This document shows, one piece after another, positions 1-10,692 of a stretch of 64,000 bases of DNA (its first letter is position 1; each line of letters begins with the position of its first letter). Location: assembly GCF_014356525.2 (NCBI RefSeq), contig NC_052505.1:22713432-22777431 (forward strand), written 5' to 3'. Origin of the DNA: Nilaparvata lugens (taxonomy: Eukaryota > Arthropoda > Insecta > Hemiptera > Delphacidae). A program made the translations under genes and the position numbers. Under the pieces are notes generated by a model. That model had not been told where the DNA came from, ran no database searches, and was given only the letters and a program-made list of their open reading frames with translations.

Positions 1-42
1 TATTTTTCTAATGGTTATAATATTTAAACCGAAACGTAGGAC

Positions 43-71
43 AACGGTAAGACACACACACACACACACAC

Positions 72-166
<95 letters not shown>

Positions 167-331
167 TCATCATGCATGTCTTGCAACCTCAAATGAATAC
201 AGCAGCGAAGAAAAATGAAAAACAGAAATCAGAGATATAAAAACCTAACCTCAACAAATTTTGCTCGAAGCCTTTCGCTGTGATCACACAAAAATGTATG
301 ACGTCATGTGTATCATGCATGTCTTACCGTT
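43..331. mobile_element. Short inverted-repeat element (AACGGTA family), copy 1, with CA tract
   Basis: Ends AACGGTAAGACA and TGTCTTACCGTT. The interior has a (CA)n tract (52-163) and a tail with CAGCGAAGAAAAA, TTTGCTCGAAG and TTCGCTGTGATCACAC. These landmarks recur in order at 38325-38601. Confidence 0.72.
52..163 (+). repeat. (CA)n microsatellite
   Basis: About 110 bp of CA repeats within the AACGGTA element copy 1. Confidence 0.97.
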
Positions 332-657
332 ATCAGCCAGCATTAAGTATCTTCGACAAGGTCCATGTATTTTAAAGTATATATAACAAATAAAATAAGT
401 ATTTCTATAAGGCTACTTGTATTGTTGATTAATGAATGAATACTTCCATATTACCCATTTTTTCAAAACGTTTTCATGTAAATCACAACAATACGGTTGT
501 TGTGATATAAATCACAACAATAATCTAGTTACGGCTCTCAAACCATTTTCAAGATTTTTCCAAAATAAATATTTTTTCTAGAAAGCCGAAACTAGTTGTG
601 TTTTATATAGCCTAAAAAAAGTTTTGGAAAGAATGGTACTATGAAATTATTTCTTTA

Positions 658-735
658 TTAATATTGATGAATATTTGTTCATTATTTTTATTGTTTAATA
701 TTGATGAATATTTGTTCATTATTTTTATTGTTCAA
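658..735 (+). repeat. Short tandem repeat, about 40-bp unit, two copies
   Basis: The block TTAATATTGATGAATATTTG followed by TTCATTATTTTTATTG occurs twice in a row, then decays into TTCAATATTGTTC and a GAT run. Confidence 0.8.
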
Positions 736-845
736 TATTGTTCATAATGTTGATGATGATGATGATAACATAGCTCAACTAACATGTGATTAGCTGTCGT
801 AACGATGCGATGCCAGTGGGTGAACCTTTTGTGGTTGTGTTATAG

Positions 846-1086
846 AATCCGATCCCGACGAACAAACAGGGTGTGGAGCCGAAGCGGCCGCCGAAGCCGG
901 TGAACATCACGCCGCTGGTGAAGCTGAGCCCGACGGTGACCAACTCGCTGACGGTGTCGTGGGCCAGCGAGTACGGCCGCACCTATGCAGCAGCCATCAC
1001 CATGGTGCGCAAGCTCACCTCGGCCCAGCTGCTGCAGCGATTGCGCAACAAGGGCATACGCCACGCCGACTTCACCACCGGACTCA
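846..1086 (+). CDS. Su(var)2-10: PIAS exon: C-terminal part of PINIT domain
   Basis: Exon of 241 nt. The acceptor is ...TTATAG just before 846 and the donor GTCAGT starts at 1087. The reading frame opens with NPIPTNKQGVEPKRPPKPVN, the conserved PINIT stretch of animal PIAS proteins, and continues through KLSPTVTNSLTVSW and LTSAQLLQRLRNKGIRHAD. The PINIT domain helps select substrates and localise the ligase. The exon ends after the first base of a codon. Joined to the next exon it reads G-L-I-K-E-K-L, matching the family at this point, which fixes both splice sites. Its GC content is far above that of its surroundings. The next exon lies about 12.9 kb away, across a repeat-filled intron with a nested minus-strand gene. 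Confidence 0.92.
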
Positions 1087-1790
1087 GTCAGTACCCTCAA
1101 TCAATCAATACCCTCAATTTTCATCAAAAATTACTTGAAGTTTGATAAAATGTTACTGCAAGTAATGATCAAATACAGAAAGGTTACCCACGAAAGGGTG
1201 CTCACCGAAGACTAGATTCTACATGAAATTTGTAAAAAAAATGTTCAGTAAAACTTATATCGAACTTTTTTGAGATATATTGATTTCTTGATATTTTTTT
1301 AAGAACGTAAATAACTAGAAAACTATCAGTAAAAATCTAATTCTATGGATATGATTTCTACTTTCCTTGCCGTATTACCATAGGTAAGGAAAGTAGGCTA
1401 TTGCTTTCCAAAAAAAATTAAAGTACCCTAATTTCAAGTTTTCTATACGTTTCAAGGTCCCCTGAGTCCAAAAACATGATTTTTGGGTATTGGTGTGAGT
1501 GTATGTCTGTGAACACGATAACTCCATTCCTAATTAACCGATTGACTTGAAATTTTTAACTTGAGGTCCTTATAATATGAGGATCCGACAATAAGAAATG
1601 CCAGTTCTCTTCCTGAGAAATCAACAGGGGGTCCACCTCATCCTTGAGAAATGGACTTTGTAATCTCCTTCTCGTGCATGAGGTAGGTAGGTAGGTAGAG
1701 TAGTTTATTCAAAAGAACACAAATAGTCGAGATATTTCATCTGTAGAACAGCTGTTTTGACGACTTTTAAAAAATAATCGAATTTCACAA

Positions 1791-2803
1791 TTGAGGAGCT
1801 GGGTGCAAAAGCGACCTTGAGTCATATCAGGTCGTTCTTGCATAAAACGTTTTAAATGAACCGCCATATCTTTTCCTTTACAGTGGTCTTTATCCCAGCT
1901 GATTATCTTTTAAATTGACTTCAGAATCTTATTTTTTCTGTCCCAATGTTGCATCTCGGTCTGGAGTTCAGCTCTAAGTGTGTTCTTCTCAGAGTATAAA
2001 AATATTGGTTCGAGGGGATCTCCTTTCAGGATTCAGCAATATTGTAGACTGCAGTACAATCCACCTGGAACCATTTCATCATCCAGAAGCTACAATGAAT
2101 GGTTCATTGATTCCATTCAACTTTTAGATGAGGGGGGCACCAATCTTGCTATATTGGACTCAAATGGAATTCCACTCATGCCAAGGATAGCTTTAAAGGT
2201 GGCAAAAGAAAACGATTTGAGGAGCTCATTTCCCATGTTGAGTGAAGAAGAAAGATCCTGGTTTGAGGAGGTGATAAATAAGCCCAAACAAGATCTACAA
2301 CCTTCCAATGAAGCTGATGATCCTGAATCACAAGACGAATCAGACTGTGAAAATGTTGAAACCTAAGAGTTCCAAGAAGACTGATGAAAATTTTTTTTAT
2401 TTCAATTTTATTCAATGAAAGTAATGTTTTTTGCTCAATTTACTGGACTTTTTCATTAATTATTTATCATTAGAACCACAAATCTATTCTTTTTTCTAAT
2501 GAACCAGGCTCATAAAGAATTTTTTCAACATGAAAGTGACTTTTGTGCAAGAACGACCTCCGACCTCACTTCTTATTTTACATGATAGGTTTCATAATAA
2601 AACACTATCATTTACTTATGATTATTATCATTTGCTACGAATGATTCAACTTGAATAATAAACGTCAATGTGCTACTAAATCTTTAACAATATGAAAATA
2701 ATTAAATAAATAAATAAAAAATAGAAATTGATTTAATTTTCAACTTCAGTTTTCTCAAAAAGCACATTTCTGACTCGGATCGTTTTTGCACCCAACTCCT
2801 CAA
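1791..2803 (+). mobile_element. 1,013-bp inverted-repeat DNA element with a 128-codon frame
   Basis: Termini TTGAGGAGCTGGGTGCAAAA and the mirror TTTTGCACCCAACTCCTCAA. Flanking bases suggest a 2-4 bp target duplication within AATT (ambiguous because AATT is palindromic). A second inverted pair lies inside: AGGTCGTTCTTGCA near 1830 and TGCAAGAACGACCT near 2550. The insertion is clean when compared with uninterrupted HINE-like copies. Superfamily not recognised. Confidence 0.75.
1980..2366 (+). CDS. Unrecognised 128-aa frame inside the 1,013-bp element
   Basis: Open frame with stop TAA at 2364-2366. The N-terminal side lies behind TTCTTCTCAG, which would make a fair splice acceptor, so it may be the last exon of a larger protein, not a full one. 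Visible features are NEWFIDSIQLLDEGGTNLAI, IPLMPRIALKVA, SEEERSWFEEVI and a very acidic end (ADDPESQDESDCENVET). I do not recognise the family. The acidic tail is common in nuclear and transposase-associated proteins, but that is weak evidence. Confidence 0.4.
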   Translation: MFFSEYKNIGSRGSPFRIQQYCRLQYNPPGTISSSRSYNEWFIDSIQLLDEGGTNLAILDSNGIPLMPRIALKVAKENDLRSSFPMLSEEERSWFEEVINKPKQDLQPSNEADDPESQDESDCENVET

Positions 2804-3589
2804 TTTACACAAAGGAAAATGTACTCTGAAAACAATAGTATGATCGTAGTTTTTAAATATGTAGACGCCAATAATTGTCATTATGTTATTCCCCTAAATT
2901 ATTCTCGTTTAATGTTACAGTTCAATGAGCAAAGAAAGTTGTGTGGGTGTACCACATTAGATTTTTAATAAGAGTCATACAATTTGTTTGACTATTTTAC
3001 AATTTTAATAAGAGACATATAATTTGTTAGACCACTTTGAACATTTTATGAGCGCTCAAAGTTAAAAAACGTACATTCGTCGATTTCAAAGTCAAATTTC
3101 AAACAGTTAGAAGAACGCGCATAAAAAGTTCAAAAACGTCAAACAAAAGAACAAGTTATATGAATATTATTGCAAATTCCTTCCTCTTTCCAACCATATA
3201 ATTAGAATTAGATTTTGGCTGATAGTTTTCTAATCATTGACGTTTTTAAAAATATCGAGAAATCTCGAGAACTAAGGTCGATAGAAGATAATTTTGTTGC
3301 AAATTCCATGTAGAATCTTTGGTCTTCGGATGTTACACCTTTCTTGGGATACTCTGTATACTCCAATGTGAGGCTGTATATTAGTGTGTTAGTGGTGTGT
3401 ACACATGCAACAGTAGTTGAGTTCCATTGCCGTTCAAACTACTGCGACACCATACCCTTATTTGTTCTCATCTTCAAGATATATTTTTCCTCTATTCCTG
3501 AGAGGCTCCTTGATGATGCTTGCCTTCATCAAACCTCAAATGCATGGATTAGCGCTTAGTTTCAGGATCACAGGTGAAAAACCAGAACT

Positions 3590-3860
3590 CTGTATTCGTA
3601 TTAACTGTTCATTTTTGTTTAAAATCATCAACTACATTTTATTCATCAAAAAATATATTTCCTAATGATTTAATAATACATTTTTGTAATTGAGATTCAA
3701 TATTTTGTTGATTAATTATTTGTCTACATCATTTAGAAACAACCTGGTAACGTTGCGGTGTCAGAGAAGGATAGCGCTATCTGCTTTGTTGAATGATTGA
3801 CAAGGATAGCAACACCAATGTTAATAAAATACTGCCATTATAACGTGGACCTCACTATAG
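3590..3860 (-). mobile_element. CTATAGTGAGG-family element, end fragment
   Basis: Read on the minus strand it starts CTATAGTGAGGTCCACGTTA, then TAATGGCAG, and matches 7793-8060 for over 200 bp, including a CAACAAAGCAGATAGCGCTAT-type block. A second degenerate end lies at 3893-3926. Only one end of the element is preserved. Confidence 0.6.
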
Positions 3861-4567
3861 GATACTGTTGGTTAAAAATATAATTTCAGTGAGTATAATG
3901 TAGACCTCACTGTAGGATACTGTTGGTTTATAGTTATTTGTATATCTAGAGTAAAAAATACAGCTTTTTATTCCTGAGGGGAAAGTTTGATGCACGAGAC
4001 ATCATGACAATCTTTTACAACATATCCTAAAAATTGAACAACCAGCCGGCAAGTTGGCACTGCTGACAGCGCTATCGGTCGGCAAAAGTTTTAACAATGA
4101 TGAGCTTGAAAACATGGCTGACTGCCGTCTCCAAGTTCGCTTTCCAGATTTGATTAGTTGATGAAAAATATTCGTTGGCTGATATTTTGAATAACATAAA
4201 ATATTTGCAAATATGTATAAATTCATATAATCTACTAATATCAAGTACGGTATGTAATAAGTATAGCATACAAACTTATCTTTTACAAGTTGAGCAAATT
4301 TCTGGTTGATGTCTTGAATTCAGTTTGCTCAATGACAACTCTACATGGTTTCTCATCTGAACTCCATCCTTCCACCCTATTTCCAATGCAAGCTTTTAAA
4401 ATAGAGATGCTTCCCATGTTATTTGAATAGAGTTAACTTTCAGTCCCTAGGGAGTTTTTCCAGTCTCCAGTGCGAAAAAGTGACACTCTACTATTATGTT
4501 GCAGGGAGTAAAGTAAGTAGTTTAGACAGTAGGTGTGTAGGAAAAAACATTAATTGAGTGAGTAGGG

Positions 4568-4708
4568 GGACATGGACAGTGAATAGTCAATCTAGATATG
4601 GACATGGACAGTGAATAGTCAATTTAGATATGGACATGGGCAGTGAATAGTCAATTTAGATATGGACATGGACAATGAATAGTCAATTTAGATATGGACA
4701 TGGACAGT
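4568..4708 (-). repeat. 32-bp minisatellite in presumed 3' UTR of the nested gene
   Basis: About four units of 32 bp; GAATAG recurs at 4581, 4613, 4645 and 4677. Each contains GATATGGACATGGACAGT with few changes. Confidence 0.88.
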
Positions 4709-4719
4709 TTAGCTTTCTG

Positions 4720-4992
4720 CTATACATGAGACATGTTTTTCTTATGCCAATATGTGAGTGGGTTTTTGAAAGCTGTGAAAATGTTGAGAGCAGTCTGGTT
4801 TCGCTGCAGCTCTCTTATGGCCTTTGCGTCGGGCACCACTTTCAGATAGAAACGGGAACAAAAGCAGTTGACGTTGTTCTCTTCCGAGATGCGAAACTCG
4901 ACCCGGTAGAAGCCGTATGGAGCGATCGGAATCTGCGCAAACCTGTAGTAACGCTTGTAGTCCAGCACAAAGTTCCTAACAGAGTATTCTCC
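4720..4992 (-). CDS. DUF1091-like gene, exon 4 and stop
   Basis: 273 nt including the TAG stop at 4722-4720; acceptor CTTTCAG before 4992. It encodes 90 residues: GEYSVRNFVLDYKRYYRFAQ, then IPIAPYGFYRVEFRISEEN, the counterpart of the family's P-x-x-x-G-x-Y-x-v-x-f strand, then NCFCSRFYLKVV and a polar C-terminal tail of about 40 residues ending KKNMSHV. The tail is longer than I expect for the family. A 32-bp minisatellite begins about a dozen bases past the stop, in the presumed 3' UTR. Confidence 0.82.
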   Translation of the reverse strand, partial: GEYSVRNFVLDYKRYYRFAQIPIAPYGFYRVEFRISEENNVNCFCSRFYLKVVPDAKAIRELQRNQTALNIFTAFKNPLTYWHKKNMSHV

Positions 4993-5356
4993 CTGAAAGC
5001 ATCACACAAGTTAACATCACTTTCTATAATATTAGAAGATTCGTTATCTTTTGTTGAAGTACATTATGCATGCGTTATCCATACTGAATAAAAATCCTAG
5101 ATATTGTCGAACCACTGATTTATTCAAAATCGAGATTCCGGTTTCGGTGTCACATCATTATTATAAATCTCTGGTAAACTATAACCATAGAGTAAAGATA
5201 CCGTTTAAAAACAAAACAAAAACAAATATACCGTTTAAATATACCTACATTATTAATTTGTCTCTGCTATAACTAAAGTAAAGAGCAGTGGTATTTATAC
5301 TAACGGCCGAGCACTGTAGTAATTGGTGGAAGCCAAAGTGAACATCTGCAATTGGT

Positions 5357-5882
5357 CTATAGTGAGGTCCACGTTATAATCAATCATTCGACAAAACAGA
5401 TAGCGCTGTTTTTTTTCTAGCTCCGCAACGTTGCCAGATCGTTTTTTAACAATGTGGAAATATAAGTAACAAAATATTTAATTTCAATTATATGAAATGT
5501 AATTCAATTATTATTAATTTCAATTATCATGAAAATGTATTTCAAAGGCCCGGTTGCACAAAAGCAAGTTGAATCTTGGCCGTGATTAATTTCACGAGAA
5601 TCAATCAGAAAAGGCTTTTTGATAAGACTGCTTCTCTATTTGGTTCTCCTGAAAATTAAAATTTAACCGGCTTTTGTGCAACCGGAACTTGATCATTGAA
5701 AAATATATTTTCTTGGCAATTATAATGTAAGATTGATTATTTCAAACAAGAATGAACAGTTGATATTACATCAGATGTGCCGCTATCAGCTATCCTCTAA
5801 AGAAGGTAGAGAATCGGCAACGCTATTCTCCTATCTTTCTCCACTACCGTTTCAACGTAGTCCTCAATATAGCCACTCCACA
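5357..5882. mobile_element. CTATAGTGAGG-family element with nested GGCCCGGTTGCAC MITE
   Basis: Left end CTATAGTGAGGTCCACGTTA, right end degenerate TTCAACGTAGTCCTCAATATAG. The inner blocks GATAGCGCTGTT and AGAATCGGCAACGCTATTCTCC are shared with the other copies. A separate 140-bp inverted-repeat element sits inside at 5547-5686 (GGCCCGGTTGCACAAAAGC ... GCTTTTGTGCAACCGGA). Confidence 0.72.
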
Positions 5883-6146
5883 TTTATTAGCGGTTCATAA
5901 AAGACATTACAAAATAAAAGACGTTACATAAAAGACGTTACAAAATTGTTCATAATAGACGTTACAAATTGCGTTGCAAACAGCCAACAAAGCAATGACA
6001 GATTATGTAACTAATGAACAGCAACAATGTAACTACTGTATTTTGAAAGTGAGAACCCAGTACTCTCGCGGTATAATATAAGTAGAAATACAGTGGAAAA
6101 GTCGTAGAAAGAAGTCAATGTAACCTGTGACTTCAGCTCTCCTTAA

Positions 6147-6739
6147 GACTGTGCAAAGGCTAAACATAAACTTTCTACTCTTGATATTTTTCCTAGTTTT
6201 TTGATTTTTATATCATCAAGCTATCAAAATGAATAAGTTTTATCAGGAAAACATTTTTTTTCTGATCATTACTTTTTGAGATATGAGCGCCTAAAGTTTA
6301 AATTTTTGGTACAGAACATTTCAAATTCGGCAAGATATAAATCTATGAGATTTGGAAGATAGATTCTTCATGGTATTGTTGATCTATTAGAACAAAAATA
6401 GCTATTCAATTTACTAAAAATAACTTTTAGTTGAGTTATTTTTGGTAAATTGAATAACTTTTTCAAAAATTGATATTTTCAGAAAATTTTTGTTTTACTA
6501 GATCAACAATACCATGAAGAATCCATCCTCTAAATCTCATGGATTTATATCTTACCGAATTTGAAATGTTCTGTCCCAAAAATTCAAACTTCAGGCGCTC
6601 ATATCTCAAAAAGTAATGATCAGAAAAAAATGTTTTCCTGAGAAAACTTTTTCATTTTGATAGCTTGATCATATACAAATCGAAAAACTTGAAAACAAAT
6701 ATCACGAGTAGAAAGTTTATTTTTAGCATTTGCACAGCC
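6147..6739. mobile_element. TTAA-flanked 593-bp foldback element (piggyBac-type MITE)
   Basis: Flanked by TTAA at 6143-6146 and 6740-6743. The ends are inverted repeats starting GRCTGTGCAAAKGCTAAA, and the complementarity continues inward for most of the element (for example CAACAATACCATGAAGAATC against its mirror at about 6370). The TTAA target duplication is the mark of piggyBac-mobilised elements. It has no coding capacity. Confidence 0.85.
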
Positions 6740-6912
6740 TTAAAATGAAGTGATTTTTAAAAATTCCGGATGATGCCTCTATATAAGCTTTTCGCTTGTG
6801 AACAAATGTCCATGCCTGCCGGCGGGATTTGAACTTACGACTAAGCCAAGCGAAATGTTTGTTTGTTTTCAATTTTAGAATGCTATGATGATACTGGAAT
6901 CACACTCTATGT

Positions 6913-7028
6913 GATAGTGATTATCGGTGAAAAGATCGTTAATAATGACTGTACCTTTATGAGAGAATAGCAATGATTATCGGTGTAAAGAGCGTTGATA
7001 ATGACTGTACCGGTATGAGGGAATAGCA
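6913..7028. repeat. 58-bp tandem duplication covering a splice donor
   Basis: Two adjacent copies of a block containing TGATTATCGGTG and AATGACTGTACC, ending GAGRGAATAGCA. The distal copy carries the functional exon 3 donor (GTACAG on the minus strand at 7010-7005). The other copy holds a second GTACAG inside the intron. Confidence 0.85.
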
Positions 7029-7169
7029 GTTGTACGTGTAGCCAGCGAATTCGACAAACTCGACGACCAGAGGACGAACGAAGTCGGCCCAATCGCACAT
7101 CACCATAGTCATGTCAAAAAGACTCTGGTACCGACCGCTCGAACCACGAGTCGTCGCTATTACACGCAA
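7011..7169 (-). CDS. DUF1091-like gene, exon 3 (family core)
   Basis: 159 nt, 53 residues. The acceptor is TTTCAG before 7169 and the donor GTACAG is at 7010-7005. It reads LRVIATTRGSSGRYQSLFDM then TMVMCDWADFVRP and FAGYTYNCYS. The pattern tyrosine, L-F-D-M-T, then C-D-W and a closing Y-N-C corresponds to the family's Y-x-x-x-L-Y-D-V-T-x-D-x-C ... N-x-x-C-P core. The donor region is partly duplicated just downstream (6913-7028). Confidence 0.82.
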
Positions 7170-7378
7170 CTGAAACATCATAATGTCATTTAAACAGTTT
7201 CCCTCAAGGCTGTGTACAAGGTTTTTGCAATATTCTACTGTTGGAAATTTTCATGCCGTATCTGCATTCCCTACACACAGACGAATAGTCTTGTAGGGAG
7301 TTTCCTAACATATCCATCTTTTTGTGTTTCATGTAATTTTTGTAATTATTTTGGGAAATGAAAGTTTTTGATTTTGAC

Positions 7379-7525
7379 ATGTTGACCCAATGAAGGCTAA
7401 TGTCAACCAGCGCCAGAGTGTGGATGGGTAGTTTGCCAACGCTAGCAATCGCTGGTCTACATTAGGCACTGGTTAAATTGCAGGCTGGGCCAGATTACTG
7501 GGCAATCATGTAGATGCGGCATAAA
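7379..7525 (+). repeat. Interspersed repeat (CCCAATGAAGGC family)
   Basis: Shares TTGRCCCAATGAAGGC, ACCAGCGCCAG and CAGGCTGGGCCAG with 16288-16412 and its duplicate 26076-26203. Unclassified. Confidence 0.6.
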
Positions 7526-8296
7526 CGTTTAAAAGTTCGACTCTTATAGTGAGATCTAGGTTATAAAGATAGCTCTTTTTCGTTTCTATCTCTGCACCGT
7601 TGCCAACACCTTATAGTGATCAATGGAAAAATACAACGAACTACCAGAATATGTATTTGTATTATTAAATTTTGAAACATAATATGTTTTTCCTATAAAA
7701 GTGTCCTTGAAGGCTGCGTATGTCACTCTCATAATGTCACAGTATTACATTTCGATTCATTAAGAATAACATTAATGGTGACATCGGATTGCCTATAGTG
7801 AAGTCCACGTTATAATGGCAGTATTTGATTAACATTGATGTAGTTATCCTTCTCTATCAGTTGATAAACAAGATAGCACTCTATCCTTTTCCAGCTTTGT
7901 AAAGATGCAAGATCGTTCTTCAACAGAGTAGAAATTAGCAAAGCATTTAAATATTTAATTATGATTCAATCATTAAAAATATATTTTCTTGATGAATAAA
8001 ATATAATTGATTATTTTAAACAAGAAGAACAGGTTATATTTATAAATGTTATATTTAAATAGGTTTATATTTTTCAAATTGAATTGTGGTAGAAGTTTCT
8101 TGGTTGGTTTTGTGTTTGGAAGTAAATAATTAATCAGATAAATTGAAAAATCTAGTTGATACATTTTTACTTTCCTTGCCCTATTACCATAGGTAAGGAA
8201 AGTATTGCTTTCCGAAGAAAATTAAGGTACCCCAATTTGTAAATTTCTATACGTTTCGAGGTACCCTGAGTCCAAAAAAGTGGTTTTTGGGTATTG

Positions 8297-8299
<3 letters not shown>

Positions 8300-8371
<72 letters not shown>
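8300..8371 (+). repeat. (TA)n(GT)n microsatellite
   Basis: Compound tract at the microsatellite position of HINE-like copy 2. Confidence 0.95.
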
Positions 8372-8372
<1 letters not shown>

Positions 8373-8799
8373 ACACGATATCTCATCTCCCAATTAACGG
8401 AATGACTTGAAATTTGGAACTTAGGTCCTTTCCGTATAAGGATCCGACACGAACAATTTTGATCAATTGCAATTCAAGATGGCGGCTAAAATGGCGAAAA
8501 TGTTATCAAAAACAGGGTTTTTCGCAATTTTCTCGAAAATGGCTCCAACGATTTTGATCAAATTCATACCTAAAATAGTCATTGTTAAGCTCTATCAACT
8601 GCCACAAGTCCCATATCTGTAAAAATTCCAGGAGCTCCGCCCCATCTATGCAAATTTTGATTTTAGATTCCCAATTATGAGGCTTCAGATACAATTTAAA
8701 CAAAAAATTTCGAGTGGAAAAGATCGAGCATGAGAATCTCTAAAATTAATGTTCAGTAACATTTTCACCTAAAATTAAAAATAAGCTCGAAATTCGAGA

Positions 8800-9946
8800 A
8801 ATAGTTATTTGTGCAACTAGTGCGCAAAGTGACAGTTTGCTGCACCGAAAGAAACGTTTATTCTTTCGGTTTCGGTTTCGTTTATTCTTTATGTTTGGCT
8901 TCTTGAGTGCAGCAAAGGAACTTTGCGCACGTATTTCACATTTAATTTTTCCTACTGTTACCATTGAATATGAGAAGTGGTTGATTGAATGGTTATGGGT
9001 AAAATGATGGCTGAAATCCATCAAATGTTTGTGTGTTGTGTGTCTGTTATTAATAGCAACTTTAATTCATTTAAAAATTAATAATCCAATTGAAGTTGAA
9101 AATTCTCAGCCAAAGTTCTCATTTTTATTCATTCAAGAATCAGAAAAAATACAGATGGAACAAAAACTTCACATTAAAAATACACGCCAACAGCTTGTTG
9201 GCTGAACCAAGATGCAAGATGGCTGAACACAACAAGATGGCTGAACCACAGAGGAAAGAAGCACTACTGTATGCTTATTCCGTGGCTGAACCGACAAGCG
9301 CGCGACCTAGCGGGAAGAATCGTACCTAAGTTTGTTTCATCCAGCTAAAAATTACTGAAACACGATTCAGAAATTTAGACTTTTGCTCATATTAAAGAGA
9401 AAAATGCTCAAAGTAAACTGAAAAATATTTATAAAATTAACATAGACAACAGAGAATATTTATTGTAGTATTATTATGTTTTTTATTATTTTTATTTATA
9501 TGAATATCAAACGGTAATCATTTAACCTCAAAATTCGAATTTTATAATGTATATTTGCTACTTTTCTCATTTCTTGGAGTTGAAATAATAATTATCAATA
9601 GAAAAGAACTATTATTTATTATTTAATGATGAGAATTCGTAAATGATGATTATTTAATTATGATTTAGATGAACATTATTCTTGTTTTGGATTTCTAGAT
9701 TGGGGTTTTATCATAAATGTAGGGTAGCCATTGAAATGATTCTTATCTAAATCTAACCACAGTTATTTTTACTAACTTAATTTTTGTGTTCGTGCACTAA
9801 TCCTCCATATAACCCACCAACTATTTTGTGTTGCCATGTTGCAAATCTGGAGTGCAGAAAAATTTTTTCCCGCACTAGAGTGGAAAAGTGAATCTTTGCG
9901 TTCTGTAATCAGTGCAGGAATCGTCACTTTTCAAGGTAACTGTAGG
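8800..9946 (+). mobile_element. Repeat nested in HINE-like copy 2
   Basis: Inserted between GCTCGAAATTCGAGAAA and AATGTTATTATTTCAATAAT, sequences that are continuous (with small differences) in the copy at 56.6-57.3 kb. The first 400 bp match 22507-22887 in reverse. It starts TTATTTGTGCAACTAGTGCG. No transposase seen; the short frames in it are not convincing genes. Confidence 0.62.
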
Positions 9947-10692
9947 AAAATGTTATTATTTCAATAATTACAAACTGTTGGCAACTGTTGATTCTATTAA
10001 ATCATTCACTATGACGAGATAGCAGACCTCGTGTGTCTCCAGCGTTATAGTCCTGTTACCAGCTGGCTTAGATCTTTGAATAGTGACTTGAGATGGGCGG
10101 GAACACTAGCGTCAGGTGATAAATTTTCATAACGGCAAGGAAAGTTGTGTGAGTGCGCCACACCAGATTTTTTGGTTTTAAAATTGTGTGTAAAATTAAA
10201 TCATGAACGTTACTGCTACATAACCTCTGGACTGTATATTTTAAATTAAGTTTGAAAGCAGTTTTGGGCGAATGCCTGTTTTTTACACCTGGATTGTATA
10301 TATCTATCAGATATACCGGTATCAGCTATTCCCTATAGAAGGCAGAGAATCGGCAACGCTGTTCTCCTATCTTTCTTCACTGCCATTATAACGTGGACCT
10401 CACTATAGCAGATTATCAAGTTTAATCGTTCTGTATGAATATTATAATATTATACTCTCTAGGAACTATTATTATTGATTGGAAAAGGAAATTGGCGACC
10501 ATGGGAAAACATATAATTTTCTATAAGTTGAAATGTGGTTTGTTTCAGCTTGTAAAATTGCATAGTGGCCTCGTGATACTATGTGTCTTTCAAATGTTAA
10601 CTTGATCTTTGAAACACCATTGAATTAATATTTTTGAAGATTATGCAGGACATGTTTAAATAATAGATTAAGAGGCAGATTTTTCTACTCAC

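Larger units (their letters stand above)
1357..2967 (-). mobile_element. HINE-like repeat copy 1, split by a 1-kb insertion
   Basis: One terminus is the palindrome at 1360-1400 (ACTTTCCTT..TAGG.AAGGAAAGT). The other ends in GTGTGGGTGTACCACATTAGAT near 2967. The microsatellite part is contracted. The element is interrupted at 1791-2803, exactly where the other copies read CACAATTTACACAAAGG. Shared landmarks with other copies are GAACACGATAACTCCATTCC and TGTAGAACAGCTGTTTTGAC. Strand is given with the palindromic hairpin as the 3' end. Confidence 0.75.
8164..10172 (-). mobile_element. HINE-like repeat copy 2, with nested insertion
   Basis: Begins at the palindrome ACTTTCCTT...AAGGAAAGT (8169-8203) and ends with GTTGTGTGAGTGCGCCACACC before 10172. 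It contains a TA/GT microsatellite at about 8300-8371 and the segment AAGATGGCGGCTAAAATGG. It is interrupted from about 8800 to 9946 by another repeat, and itself interrupts a CTATAGTGAGG element. Confidence 0.75.
7793..10408. mobile_element. CTATAGTGAGG-family element split by HINE-like copy 2
   Basis: Left end CTATAGTGAAGTCCACGTTA at 7793 and right end TAACGTGGACCTCACTATAG ending at 10408. Removing 8164-10172 would restore a roughly 600-bp element like 5357-5882. The right part carries AGAATCGGCAACGCTGTTCT, as in the other copies. A lone end of the same family is at about 7544. Confidence 0.72.

Noticed and set aside
2786..2968. 60-aa frame at the end of HINE-like copy 1
   Set aside because: It starts in the 1-kb element and ends in the repeat terminus; no conserved content.
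8746..9024. 92-aa basic minus-strand frame
   Set aside because: It crosses the junction of two nested repeats; the related copy at 22.5-22.9 kb has a stop in it.
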